DNA from: Ruania rhizosphaerae
GTDB taxonomy: Bacteria > Actinomycetota > Actinomycetes > Actinomycetales > Beutenbergiaceae
DNA: 64,000 nucleotides
Direction: 5' to 3'
NCBI RefSeq assembly: GCF_009805705.1
Contig: NZ_VSMB01000001.1
Coordinates: forward strand, 434,001 to 498,000
Of the stretch, positions 25,561 to 32,843 are shown piece by piece. The position numbers and the translations under genes are program-made. The notes below the pieces were generated by a model. That model searched no databases and had not been told where the DNA came from. It saw nothing but the letters and a program-made list of their open reading frames with translations. Position 1 is the first letter of the stretch. Each line of letters opens with the position of its first letter.

Positions 25561-26595
25561 ATGAAGTACCGCGAGTTCGGCCGGACCGGCCTGAGGGTCT
25601 CCACCCTGAGCTACGGCGCGATGCGCGCCACCGGGGACGCGGCTCATATGGCGCGCCGTCAGGTGCCCTCCCACGATCAGATCGAGCGGGAGAATCGCGC
25701 CGGCGCCGCGGCGTTGGAGGCCGCATTGGATGCCGGCGTGAACTGCATCCACTCCAGCGGCGACTACGGGACGTGGTGGCTCCTCGGCGAGGTGCTGCGC
25801 CGCCGTCGGGAACGTGAGGAGGTGCACCACGTGATCAAGGTGACGACCCCGGACTACACCGAGGAGCGCCTTGATTCGGCGCGCGTGGTCCGGGAGGTCG
25901 AGGACGCGTTGCGGCACCTCGGTGCCGAGCGGATCTCGTTCGTGCAGCATCTGCAACGCGGACCATACGTCTCCAAGGAAGACGCCTACGCCACTGCGGG
26001 GGACTCGCGGCGGATCGCCGCACTGCCCGTCATCGCCGAGGAGTTCGGAGCGGTCATCGACGACCTGCAGCAGCAGGGCAAGGTCGGCTGTGCGATCACA
26101 TTCCCGCACACGATGGGCTACGCCCGTGCCGCACTGGAGACCGGCGTCTACGGCGGTACCGCGCACTTCCTCAACGCCCTTGAGCCGGAGGCGCTGGATC
26201 TGGTGGCCGAGCAGCGCGGCCGGACCGGGTTCTTCGGTATCCGGCCGCTCCTGCAGGGGCTACTCACCGACGCCCGCATCGACCGGGAGTCCCTCGCCAA
26301 GGACGATCTCAAGCGCGGGCCTGCGTGGGACACCCGATACGAGGCGCTCGCACGACTGAGGGCCGCGGTTGCGGCACCCGACTCGTGGACGAGCTGGGCC
26401 ATCCGGTTCGCTCTGACGCCCCCGCAGGTGAGTTCGCTCATCGTCAGTGCGCGAACGCCGGAGCAGGTGGAGAGCCTGGTGGCAGCAGCCGAGCAGGAGG
26501 CGCTCAGCCCGCATGAGCACGCAGCGGCAGTGGGAGCGGTGCTCGACGGGCCGGCGATGCCGAAGTCGGATCTGTTCGTCGAGAACCTGGTGTGA
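25561..26595 (+). CDS. aldo/keto reductase family protein
   Basis: 344 residues, beginning MKYREFGRTGLRVSTLSYGAM, the usual opening of NAD(P)H-dependent aldo/keto reductases. GVNCIHSSGDYGTWWLLGEVL carries the Asp and Tyr active-site region, and HHVIKVTTPD the catalytic Lys strand. The C-terminal ALTPPQVSSLIVSARTPEQVESLVAAAE segment is the cofactor 2'-phosphate/pyrophosphate loop. AAGGAG precedes the ATG. It is last in the sugar-acid cluster and may reduce or oxidise a cluster intermediate. The substrate is not predictable. Confidence 0.85.
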   Translation: MKYREFGRTGLRVSTLSYGAMRATGDAAHMARRQVPSHDQIERENRAGAAALEAALDAGVNCIHSSGDYGTWWLLGEVLRRRREREEVHHVIKVTTPDYTEERLDSARVVREVEDALRHLGAERISFVQHLQRGPYVSKEDAYATAGDSRRIAALPVIAEEFGAVIDDLQQQGKVGCAITFPHTMGYARAALETGVYGGTAHFLNALEPEALDLVAEQRGRTGFFGIRPLLQGLLTDARIDRESLAKDDLKRGPAWDTRYEALARLRAAVAAPDSWTSWAIRFALTPPQVSSLIVSARTPEQVESLVAAAEQEALSPHEHAAAVGAVLDGPAMPKSDLFVENLV

Positions 26596-26635
26596 CTCGC
26601 TCCCTGGGATTCACGAGACGGGCCGGGACAGCCGG

Positions 26636-27478
26636 TCACCGGAAGTCGTGGAGGTGGTCGCGCGCCCACTGCCGGAACGTTCGCGCGGGATTGCCGGTGA
26701 TCGACTCGGGGCCACCGACCACCTGCTCCGGTGCGTCCACCATCGCGGCCCACGCAGCAAGGGCCATCTCCACGAAGTCAGGGTCGCCCCAGCTCGCGAC
26801 CAGTCGCTCACGCGCTTCCTCGACGGGCTGCTCCTCCCATTGCACCTCCCGGCCGAGTTCCTCACCGATGATGCGGACCTGCTCGATCTGCGTGAGGACC
26901 TCCGGGCCGGTGAGCGGGTAGCTCCGGCCGGTGTGCCCGCCGGCCATGAGCGCCTCGACCGCGACGTCGGCGATGTCCTGCTCGTGGATCAGTGAGCGGC
27001 CCGCATCGCCATAGGGCCACCGCACCACGCCGGTGCGAATCTGGTCCGCCCAGCCCAGCACGTTGGTGGCGAATCCACCGGCACGGATGAAGGTCCAATG
27101 CACACCGGAGGCCCTGATCAGATCCTCGATGTCGCCCCAGAATCCGTCGGGACGGTGGTTCTCCGGTCCGTCCAAGGCCGAGAGGTACACGATGTGCGAG
27201 GTGTCGCGGGTCAGGGCCACGAGCGCATCGGTGGCGGCACTCGTATCGGGAGTCGGCCACAGCAGGAAGATCGAGGCTGCACCTGAGGCCGCGCGTTCCA
27301 GGCTCTCGGGCTGGGTCAGGTCTCCGTGGACGACCTCCACGCCGGCCGGCAGGTGGGCCGCGTCCGGGCGGCGAACAGCGGCACGGACGCGCGCACCGGT
27401 TTCGAGTAGTCCGGCAACGACGTGGCGTCCCACATGTCCGGTCGCGCCGAGGACGAGAATCGTGTCTGTGTGTTCCAT
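26636..27478 (-). CDS. NmrA-like NAD(P)-binding epimerase/reductase family protein
   Basis: 280 residues, an atypical SDR. GATGHVGRHVVAGLLETG is the dinucleotide motif, and VHGDLTQPESLERA, YLSALDGPENH and WTFIRAGGFATNVLGWADQIRTG (cited by parts) follow the NmrA/azoreductase-like pattern. No clear Tyr-x-x-x-Lys catalytic pair is visible, as in many NmrA-like sensors and reductases. The start may be ATG 27478 or GTG 27487; no Shine-Dalgarno decides. It is divergent from a MerR regulator (27556), the usual arrangement for a MerR-controlled redox gene. Confidence 0.8.
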   Translation of the reverse strand: MEHTDTILVLGATGHVGRHVVAGLLETGARVRAAVRRPDAAHLPAGVEVVHGDLTQPESLERAASGAASIFLLWPTPDTSAATDALVALTRDTSHIVYLSALDGPENHRPDGFWGDIEDLIRASGVHWTFIRAGGFATNVLGWADQIRTGVVRWPYGDAGRSLIHEQDIADVAVEALMAGGHTGRSYPLTGPEVLTQIEQVRIIGEELGREVQWEEQPVEEARERLVASWGDPDFVEMALAAWAAMVDAPEQVVGGPESITGNPARTFRQWARDHLHDFR

Positions 27479-27555
27479 GCGGGCCACGCTGGTGGTTCAA
27501 CCATGCGTGAAGTCAAGGGCTTGGCGCTTCGGTGGAGACGGGGGACGATGAGGCG

Positions 27556-27942
27556 ATGAGCACCACAGCCGAGAAGGAAGCCCTGACCGTCGGTGAGGTC
27601 GCACGCGCGGCGGGAGTGGCGCCGTCGGCTGTGCGGTTCTACGAGAAGCACGCGGTGGTCATGGCGCGCCGCGACAGCGGGAATCGTCGCCGATTCGAGG
27701 AGTCGGCGGGCTGCCGGATCAAGGTCGCGAAGCTCGCCCAGCGGGTGGGGCTCACGCTCCGGGAGATAGCCGACCTCTTCGCGGAACTGCCGCACGAACC
27801 GGGGCCGCCGGACTGGGAACGTGTGGCGTCCCAGTTGATCGCCGAGTCCGAGCGACGGACCAAGGAGCTCCATGACTGCCTGGCCGAGTTGCAGTCCGGC
27901 GAGAAGCTGTGCGGGGCAGTGGATCGGATGGCTCACCCGTGA
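27556..27942 (+). CDS. MerR family transcriptional regulator
   Basis: 128 residues. The MerR helix-turn-helix and wing are clear: LTVGEVARAAGVAPSAVRFYEKH, then RRDSGNRRRFEESAGCRIKVAKLAQRVGLTLREIADLF (by its key parts). A short dimerisation helix follows. It resembles SoxR-like members in the first domain, but the CxxCxC iron-sulfur cluster motif is absent; only two isolated Cys remain. ATG 27556 is preferred to GTG 27532. The likely target is the divergent NmrA-like gene. Confidence 0.85.
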   Translation: MSTTAEKEALTVGEVARAAGVAPSAVRFYEKHAVVMARRDSGNRRRFEESAGCRIKVAKLAQRVGLTLREIADLFAELPHEPGPPDWERVASQLIAESERRTKELHDCLAELQSGEKLCGAVDRMAHP

Positions 27943-28009
27943 CGAAGCGGTGACTGGGACGATCCTCACCTCCATGGTTCCTCCCCGGTCGCGCAGGGGC
28001 CGCGTTGCC

Positions 28010-28432
28010 TCACTCCCGACGGCGTTCCCACCGGCGCCGCGCCGCCGCGTGTGCCTCACGCACCAGGGCCTCCAACTGCCCTGCGGAGGCGGGCCCCGGC
28101 TGCACCACGCACACCCATCCGAGGGCGGCGTAGGCCGGGTGTGGCATGACCTGGTCGCGTAACGTCGGGTCCTGCGGTGGGGCCTGCCCGCGGCGTCCGG
28201 CATCCACGTTCACGCGGAACACTCCAGCGCCCAACCCCGACGGCGGCTCGTCCGGGTAGTCCTTGACGATCACCGTGGCGAAGGGCTGGCCGGGCGGGAG
28301 GACGCCGTCGGGGGCGTAGTAGAAGAACAGGTCACCCCAGGCGAGCTCGGGGGTACCGTCACCCGGCGTGGGGCGAAGGGTGAGGACTCCTGGCAGAGAG
28401 TCGACGAGCGTGGCGATTTCGGTGATAGACAT
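28010..28432 (-). CDS. DUF6194 family protein
   Basis: 140 residues of a small actinobacterial family recognised from its opening (MSITEIATLVDSLPGVLTLRPTPGDG in type) and the WGDLFFYYAPDG core. HPAYAALGWVCVVQPGP near the C-terminus is also typical. No enzymatic motif or signal peptide is seen, and function is unknown. The ATG is immediately preceded by an inverted repeat and has no Shine-Dalgarno, so the message may be leaderless. It is divergent from the double-MerR regulator and is its likeliest target. Confidence 0.75.
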   Translation of the reverse strand: MSITEIATLVDSLPGVLTLRPTPGDGTPELAWGDLFFYYAPDGVLPPGQPFATVIVKDYPDEPPSGLGAGVFRVNVDAGRRGQAPPQDPTLRDQVMPHPAYAALGWVCVVQPGPASAGQLEALVREAHAAARRRWERRRE

Positions 28433-28433
28433 G

Positions 28434-28453
28434 CTTCAAGTCGATCATTGAAG
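28434..28453. promoter_or_regulatory. inverted repeat between divergent DUF6194 and double-MerR genes
   Basis: CTTCAA, eight bases, TTGAAG: perfect six-base arms in a 38-bp gap between two divergent genes. MerR-family dimers bind short inverted repeats of this spacing, so the adjacent regulator is the likely ligand (inference). Confidence 0.5.
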
Positions 28454-28470
28454 TGCTTATGGAGGGTTGG

Positions 28471-29127
28471 GTGCGGACAGGTGAGCTTGCACGCCGGGCG
28501 GGGTGCTCGGTGCAGCAGGTTCGTGTACTCGCCACGGCCGGGGTGCTGCCGCCGGTTCCTCGGACCGGTTCGGGGTACCGGGTGTTCGGCCAGTCGCATC
28601 TGCGCCACCTGCGTGCGTACCAAGCTCTCGCGCTGGCGATCGGGCCCGTTGCTGCACGAGGGGTGATGTGTGCCGACGGGATGGATGCGATGGTCGCCTT
28701 GCTCGATGCCGCTCACGCCGGGCTGGATCGCGAGCGCCGTGAGGTGCGTCTGGCGCGTGAGGCAGCGGTGGCGATCCGGGGTGAACCGGTCAGCGGCAGC
28801 GAGGCGATGTCGATCGGAGAATTGGCGCTCGCTCTGGGTGTCCGGCCCTCGACCCTGAGGCACTGGGAGTCGGAGGAACTGGTGCGGCCGGATCGTGACC
28901 GGCGCGGCTACCGCCGGTATTCGCCGGCAGCCGTACGGGACGCCAGGCTGGTGCACCAGCTGCGCCAGGCGGGCTATCGGATCGAGGCGATGCGGGAACT
29001 GCTGCCGCGGTTGCTGCGCTCGGATGCGACAGCTGTACTGAATGCGCGTGAACGGGACATCGCACAGCGTTCGCGGGACCTGTTCGCGGCGACGGGATTG
29101 CTGGTCGAGGCGATCGGGGCTGGCTGA
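28471..29127 (+). CDS. transcriptional regulator with two MerR-type DNA-binding domains
   Basis: 218 residues containing two MerR helix-turn-helix units: residues about 1-60 (RTGELARRAGCSVQQVRVLATAGVLPP and YRVF) and about 117-185 (SIGELALALGVRPSTLRHWESEELV and YRRYSPAAVRDARLVHQLRQAGY, by parts). A helical segment joins them and another follows. One polypeptide therefore has what is usually a dimer's complement of DNA-binding domains. GTG 28471 is chosen because GGAGG lies five bases upstream; GTG 28453 would overlap the inverted repeat. It is divergent from the DUF6194 gene. No effector domain is recognisable. Confidence 0.8.
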   Translation: MRTGELARRAGCSVQQVRVLATAGVLPPVPRTGSGYRVFGQSHLRHLRAYQALALAIGPVAARGVMCADGMDAMVALLDAAHAGLDRERREVRLAREAAVAIRGEPVSGSEAMSIGELALALGVRPSTLRHWESEELVRPDRDRRGYRRYSPAAVRDARLVHQLRQAGYRIEAMRELLPRLLRSDATAVLNARERDIAQRSRDLFAATGLLVEAIGAG

Positions 29128-29183
29128 GCGCCGGATGGAGCGTTCTCTCCGGGCCGGCGATGTGTGTCTGTTCCGAGCGGTGG

Positions 29184-29939
29184 TCAGGTGCGGCGAAGGA
29201 TGTGAAGGATGGTCACGTAGTGCTCGATCACGGGTGCTGCGCGCAAGGCAGCGGCTTCCAGGGCATCGAGCTCGGCAGGGGCCCAGTCGGGGAACGTCTC
29301 GAACAGCCGTCGGAGCTGGTGTGGGTCGAGCTGGACGCTCCAGGTCCACTCGCGCGAGGCCTGGTGTGTGAACCAGCTGCCGGCTTCCAGCTCGTCGATG
29401 GTGGGTCGGGGGGTGAGCGGGTCGTAGACCGGCACCTGGGCCGGCCGCGCGGCGACGATCTGGGAGACGGCGTCACGAAAGGGTGTCTGGATCCGGGGAT
29501 CGCCGTAGACGGTGCGCCAGACCGCGAGCACACCGCCCGGCCGGACGACGGCGTGGAGAAGTGGGAGTGCATGAGGCAGATCCACCCAGTGCATCGAGGT
29601 CGCCGCGACGGCTGCGTCGACGCTGGCTGGGTCCAGCGCAGCGTCTTCGAACCGCTGGTTCAGGACAGTAGCCTCGGGACAGGTGGCGCGCAGGCGGGCG
29701 GCGAGGTCCGGTCCTGGCTCGACAGCCAGCACCTCACAGCCACGGTCGATGAGTTCCCGAGTCGCCTGGCCGCTGCCGGCGCCGATCTCGACGATGCGCC
29801 TACCCGGAGCCGCGATGCCGGCCTGCTCGAGCGCCGCATACAGCTCGGGCGGATACGGCGGCCGGGCGCTGGAGTAGGTCTGGGCGACTCGGTCGAAGTG
29901 CTGATCGCGCTGCATGCTGGTGAGCGTACGTCGTGGCAT
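29184..29939 (-). CDS. class I SAM-dependent methyltransferase
   Basis: 251 residues. YSSARPPYPPELYAAL near the N-terminus is typical of methyltransferases of the type 11/25 group. Motif I is VEIGAGSGQATREL, motif II is VLAVEPGPDLAARL and SMHWVDLPHAL follows. These bind S-adenosylmethionine; the acceptor is unknown. GAGAGG lies six bases before ATG 29939. It stands just downstream, in transcription order, of the restriction-modification pair, but sequence type does not suggest a DNA methyltransferase. Confidence 0.83.
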   Translation of the reverse strand: MPRRTLTSMQRDQHFDRVAQTYSSARPPYPPELYAALEQAGIAAPGRRIVEIGAGSGQATRELIDRGCEVLAVEPGPDLAARLRATCPEATVLNQRFEDAALDPASVDAAVAATSMHWVDLPHALPLLHAVVRPGGVLAVWRTVYGDPRIQTPFRDAVSQIVAARPAQVPVYDPLTPRPTIDELEAGSWFTHQASREWTWSVQLDPHQLRRLFETFPDWAPAELDALEAAALRAAPVIEHYVTILHILRRT

Positions 29940-29977
29940 GGGACGCCTCTCGCGCCTGAACTCCGGAACGTCGAGTC

Positions 29978-31030
29978 CTACTCCGGCGACTGCGGTGACT
30001 GGGCGTCGCGGCGGCGGCCACGAGCAGTGCGGTGCATGGTGACGGGGGTGGTGTCCAGGACGTGGTTGACCATGGTCGCGAGGAAACGGGCCGGAGAGAG
30101 GCTCGCCGGGGTGCGGGCGTGGTCGATGCGCACCGTCGGTAGAAGTCTGAGCGCCGTGTCAACTTCCACTGCTCCGATGTCTACCGGTTCGTCATCGGCT
30201 GGTCCAGGCGTGAGTCCCGCGGCCGCTGAGCGATTCTCGTCGTCCTGACCATCATCCGGTACTGGCGTGGCATCCGGGCCGTACTCCATGAGGATGACGC
30301 AGGTGGCGTGATAGGCATCGTCCGCACGACCGAGCTTCTCGAGCAGATCCAGGAGCCACTCGGCAGTGTCCGGTTCCTTGTCGAAGACGTCGTTGCGCAG
30401 GCCGAAGGCGAATCCGAGCGCTGCGAGCGGGTGCCGCAGTCGAAGGTTCTTGGCATCACCGTAGGATTCCTCGACCCGGTTGGGTGCGTTCTTGCCATAG
30501 GAGGAATCCATGCGCTTGGTCGAGATCAGCAGTTCTGGGCCCGTCACCCAATCGGCCATGATGACGTCGACCTGCTTGCTGTAGTTCTTGCCGAGGATGT
30601 TCGCGCTCGACGACGTCACGCCCCGGACGTTGCCCTCCTTGGACAGGCGGCGCAGCAGCTCGTCCGACTGTGCCTTCGGCAAGGCATCGAGCAACGCGGA
30701 GATGGTGCTCGGCATGATGCGTGGATGGCGGGCACGTGGCCATACGGCGTCGGGGGCGAAGCCGGCTCGGCGCAGTTCATAGGCGATCCAGACATCGAGC
30801 GCGAGTGCCGGCACGCCCGTTGTCGTGGCTGCCCCGAGGTGGAGCGGCACGCCGAGGAGTCGCTCGAGCGTCGCGTAGTCCGGCCGATAGCGGAGCCGGC
30901 CATCATCGCTTTGATACCACGGGTTGGTGTACCCGCCCTGGGCGTCCACTCCATCGGCCACGATACGGTCGAAGAGTGGCCAGGCCCGGGCCTTGGCGGA
31001 GCGCTTCACGGGCTTGGTCTCACCGGACAC
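29978..31030 (-). CDS. probable type II restriction endonuclease (uncharacterised family)
   Basis: 350 residues, overlapping the DNA methyltransferase gene by 11 bp on the same strand. No family is recognised by eye. The central part has a PD-(D/E)xK-like layout: VDVIMADWVTGP followed by ELLISTKRM, that is an acidic residue, a hydrophobic strand and a Ser-Thr-Lys where many enzymes have Glu-x-Lys. NRVEESYGDAKNLRLRHPLAALGF next to it could be the substrate-side helix. The call rests mainly on context: a gene of this size coupled to an N6-adenine methyltransferase. Base composition looks less GC-rich than the flanks. An alternative is an accessory specificity protein. Confidence 0.6.
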   Translation of the reverse strand: MSGETKPVKRSAKARAWPLFDRIVADGVDAQGGYTNPWYQSDDGRLRYRPDYATLERLLGVPLHLGAATTTGVPALALDVWIAYELRRAGFAPDAVWPRARHPRIMPSTISALLDALPKAQSDELLRRLSKEGNVRGVTSSSANILGKNYSKQVDVIMADWVTGPELLISTKRMDSSYGKNAPNRVEESYGDAKNLRLRHPLAALGFAFGLRNDVFDKEPDTAEWLLDLLEKLGRADDAYHATCVILMEYGPDATPVPDDGQDDENRSAAAGLTPGPADDEPVDIGAVEVDTALRLLPTVRIDHARTPASLSPARFLATMVNHVLDTTPVTMHRTARGRRRDAQSPQSPE

Positions 31031-32708
31031 GCTGGGATCTCACCATTCGTCGGCGGGCGAGTTCGGCCCGCGCCCGTTGTACTTGGACAAGTTCAGCGGC
31101 GTCTGCTTGGTGAGGGTTCACGAGCAACGCCCTGTCGACGATCTCGACGGCTTCCAGCAGCTGACCCGCTTGGAGCTTGCGTGCGACCGCGGCACGGATC
31201 GCTCGTAGCGCATCGGCCTGCGACGCAACGAGGGCAGGCGACGGCATCGCCCAGACATCCGCCTCGCGGGGCTCAATCTTCAGGACCCCTCCGCCATAGG
31301 CTCGACCGACCATTTCTGCATTGAGGAGCGTGACGGAGTTCAGGCTCGCCAGCGGCAGCAGCTCCCGGCCCAGTTCCCGGTGCTCGTCGGAGAGGTAGAC
31401 GCCGTGGACCGAGTTGAGATGAAGAGCCCGCGCCTGGTTCGTCGTCAAGCGCGGTGTGTCGGCGTTCATGCACGTCAGCAGCAGGTCGGCGGCCGGGAGA
31501 AGTGGCACCCGGTACCAGGGTCGGCGCACCCGGCACTTGTAGGCGTCGTCGACGCCTGCTTTGTGACCAGCCTCGATGTAGGCCCGAGCCGCCGGCGATG
31601 GCTGGTCTCCCGGATAGAAGAGGGAGGTTGCCTTGCCTTCAGTGCCGAGACGTCTGAGCATCGCAGTCGACAGGGTCAGACCTCTCAAGTGGGCACTGCC
31701 GGGTGGGGAAAGCCGTCGCAGCTCGCCACGAGGTAGCCCGAGTTCGGCGACCTTGGCAGGCGAGAGCGTGAAGAAGTGATTACCACCGGTCACCATTCCG
31801 AGCGTCGTCTCGCCCCACGTCTGCAGGTTCGTGAACGCCCCCTCCTCCCGCAGTCTGCGCAGAGGTTCGATTGCCGGTGGAGGCACGAGCGACCCTGTCC
31901 ATTTGCCGGCCGGGTCAAGCGGCGCCCAGCGCTGGCCGTCGGCGAGGGTCGCCAGACCTGAGGCATCGACGGCCTGGCGGATGACCGCGTGGTCTGTCGG
32001 CCCATGGTTGTACCCGTCCGCCAGCAGGAGTACGACATCCGCCTCGGCCTCCGGGAAGACCTGCGAGTCGAACAGGACCAACTCGACCCGTGCGAAGTGG
32101 TCGAAGAGGAAGCGACGCACGGGCGCGGCGTAGTTGACGCTCAAGAGCTCGGCAGGGAGCACCAGCCCGAGTCGGCCACCGTCGCGAAGGAACTGCGCGC
32201 TGTGGACGGTGAACGCGGCCCACGATGACGCCAGGCCAGACAGCGGGACTCCCGCGCGCAGGGCCGCAGCCCGGGACTTGGTGCGAGCTGTGCCGACCCA
32301 CCCGTGGTAGCGAACGTAGGGCGGGTTGCCGATGACCGTCGAATAGGTCGGCGCCGGTTGGACATCGAAGAAGTCCTTGACCTCAACGTGCGCGATACCA
32401 CCGGCCTCTCTCACGCGGTGGCGGGCCACTGCAGCAGAGGGTTCGTGAATCTCGACGCCATGGACCTCGGGGACGAACACGGCAGCGTCCCCCAGCCGTC
32501 GCATGCGCTCGACCGCCGCCGTCAGGAAGGCCGCATCACCCGCGGATGGCTCCAGAACCCGATCCGCGGCCGATCTGATGGCCCACTGCGCGATGAATGA
32601 CGTGATCGCGTCCGGCGTGAAGAACGCCCCTCGCGCCTTGCGCACGTCGGGCGTGTCAGCGGCCGCCACGTCGGCCATCACGGGAGGTGCACTCACGTCA
32701 CCCATCAT
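31020..32708 (-). CDS. N6-adenine DNA methyltransferase of a restriction-modification system
   Basis: 562 residues. RKARGAFFTPDAITSFIAQWAI is the opening typical of M.TaqI/Eco57I-like (gamma class) methyltransferases. VLEPSAGDAAFL is motif I for S-adenosylmethionine and IGNPPYVRYHGW is the catalytic NPPY motif IV. The C-terminal half (residues about 270-560) should be the target recognition domain; no endonuclease motif is visible in it. The reading frame overlaps the start of the putative endonuclease. Recognition sequence is not predictable. Two Met codons start the frame and I take the first. Confidence 0.87.
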   Translation of the reverse strand: MMGDVSAPPVMADVAAADTPDVRKARGAFFTPDAITSFIAQWAIRSAADRVLEPSAGDAAFLTAAVERMRRLGDAAVFVPEVHGVEIHEPSAAVARHRVREAGGIAHVEVKDFFDVQPAPTYSTVIGNPPYVRYHGWVGTARTKSRAAALRAGVPLSGLASSWAAFTVHSAQFLRDGGRLGLVLPAELLSVNYAAPVRRFLFDHFARVELVLFDSQVFPEAEADVVLLLADGYNHGPTDHAVIRQAVDASGLATLADGQRWAPLDPAGKWTGSLVPPPAIEPLRRLREEGAFTNLQTWGETTLGMVTGGNHFFTLSPAKVAELGLPRGELRRLSPPGSAHLRGLTLSTAMLRRLGTEGKATSLFYPGDQPSPAARAYIEAGHKAGVDDAYKCRVRRPWYRVPLLPAADLLLTCMNADTPRLTTNQARALHLNSVHGVYLSDEHRELGRELLPLASLNSVTLLNAEMVGRAYGGGVLKIEPREADVWAMPSPALVASQADALRAIRAAVARKLQAGQLLEAVEIVDRALLVNPHQADAAELVQVQRARAELARRRMVRSQRVR

Positions 32709-32814
32709 GACGTAGGGCGCCGACAGTCACCGTCAGACATGCTGATGGCCCGCTGCCGGCGCGGTGCCTCGCGATCGGGTGCGCAGCCCTGGACGACGAT
32801 TCGCCAACCCGAGA

Positions 32815-32840
32815 CCTGCCGTAGGACCGGTGCCGGCAGG
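32815..32840 (-). terminator. possible dnaB terminator hairpin
   Basis: CCTGCCG and CGGCAGG (7-base arms, 12-base loop) lie just after the dnaB stop in its transcription direction. The stem is short and lacks a T-tract. Confidence 0.35.
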
Positions 32841-32843
32841 GAG

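Noticed and set aside
27479-27555. Classical SoxR/MerR operator between the NmrA-like gene and its MerR regulator
   Set aside because: A TTGACT-like -35 is visible, but no symmetrical operator and no convincing -10 at 19 bp spacing.
29184-29939. Third gene of the restriction-modification system
   Set aside because: It is a small-molecule-type methyltransferase with its own ribosome-binding site and a 38-bp gap; no DNA-methyltransferase motif.
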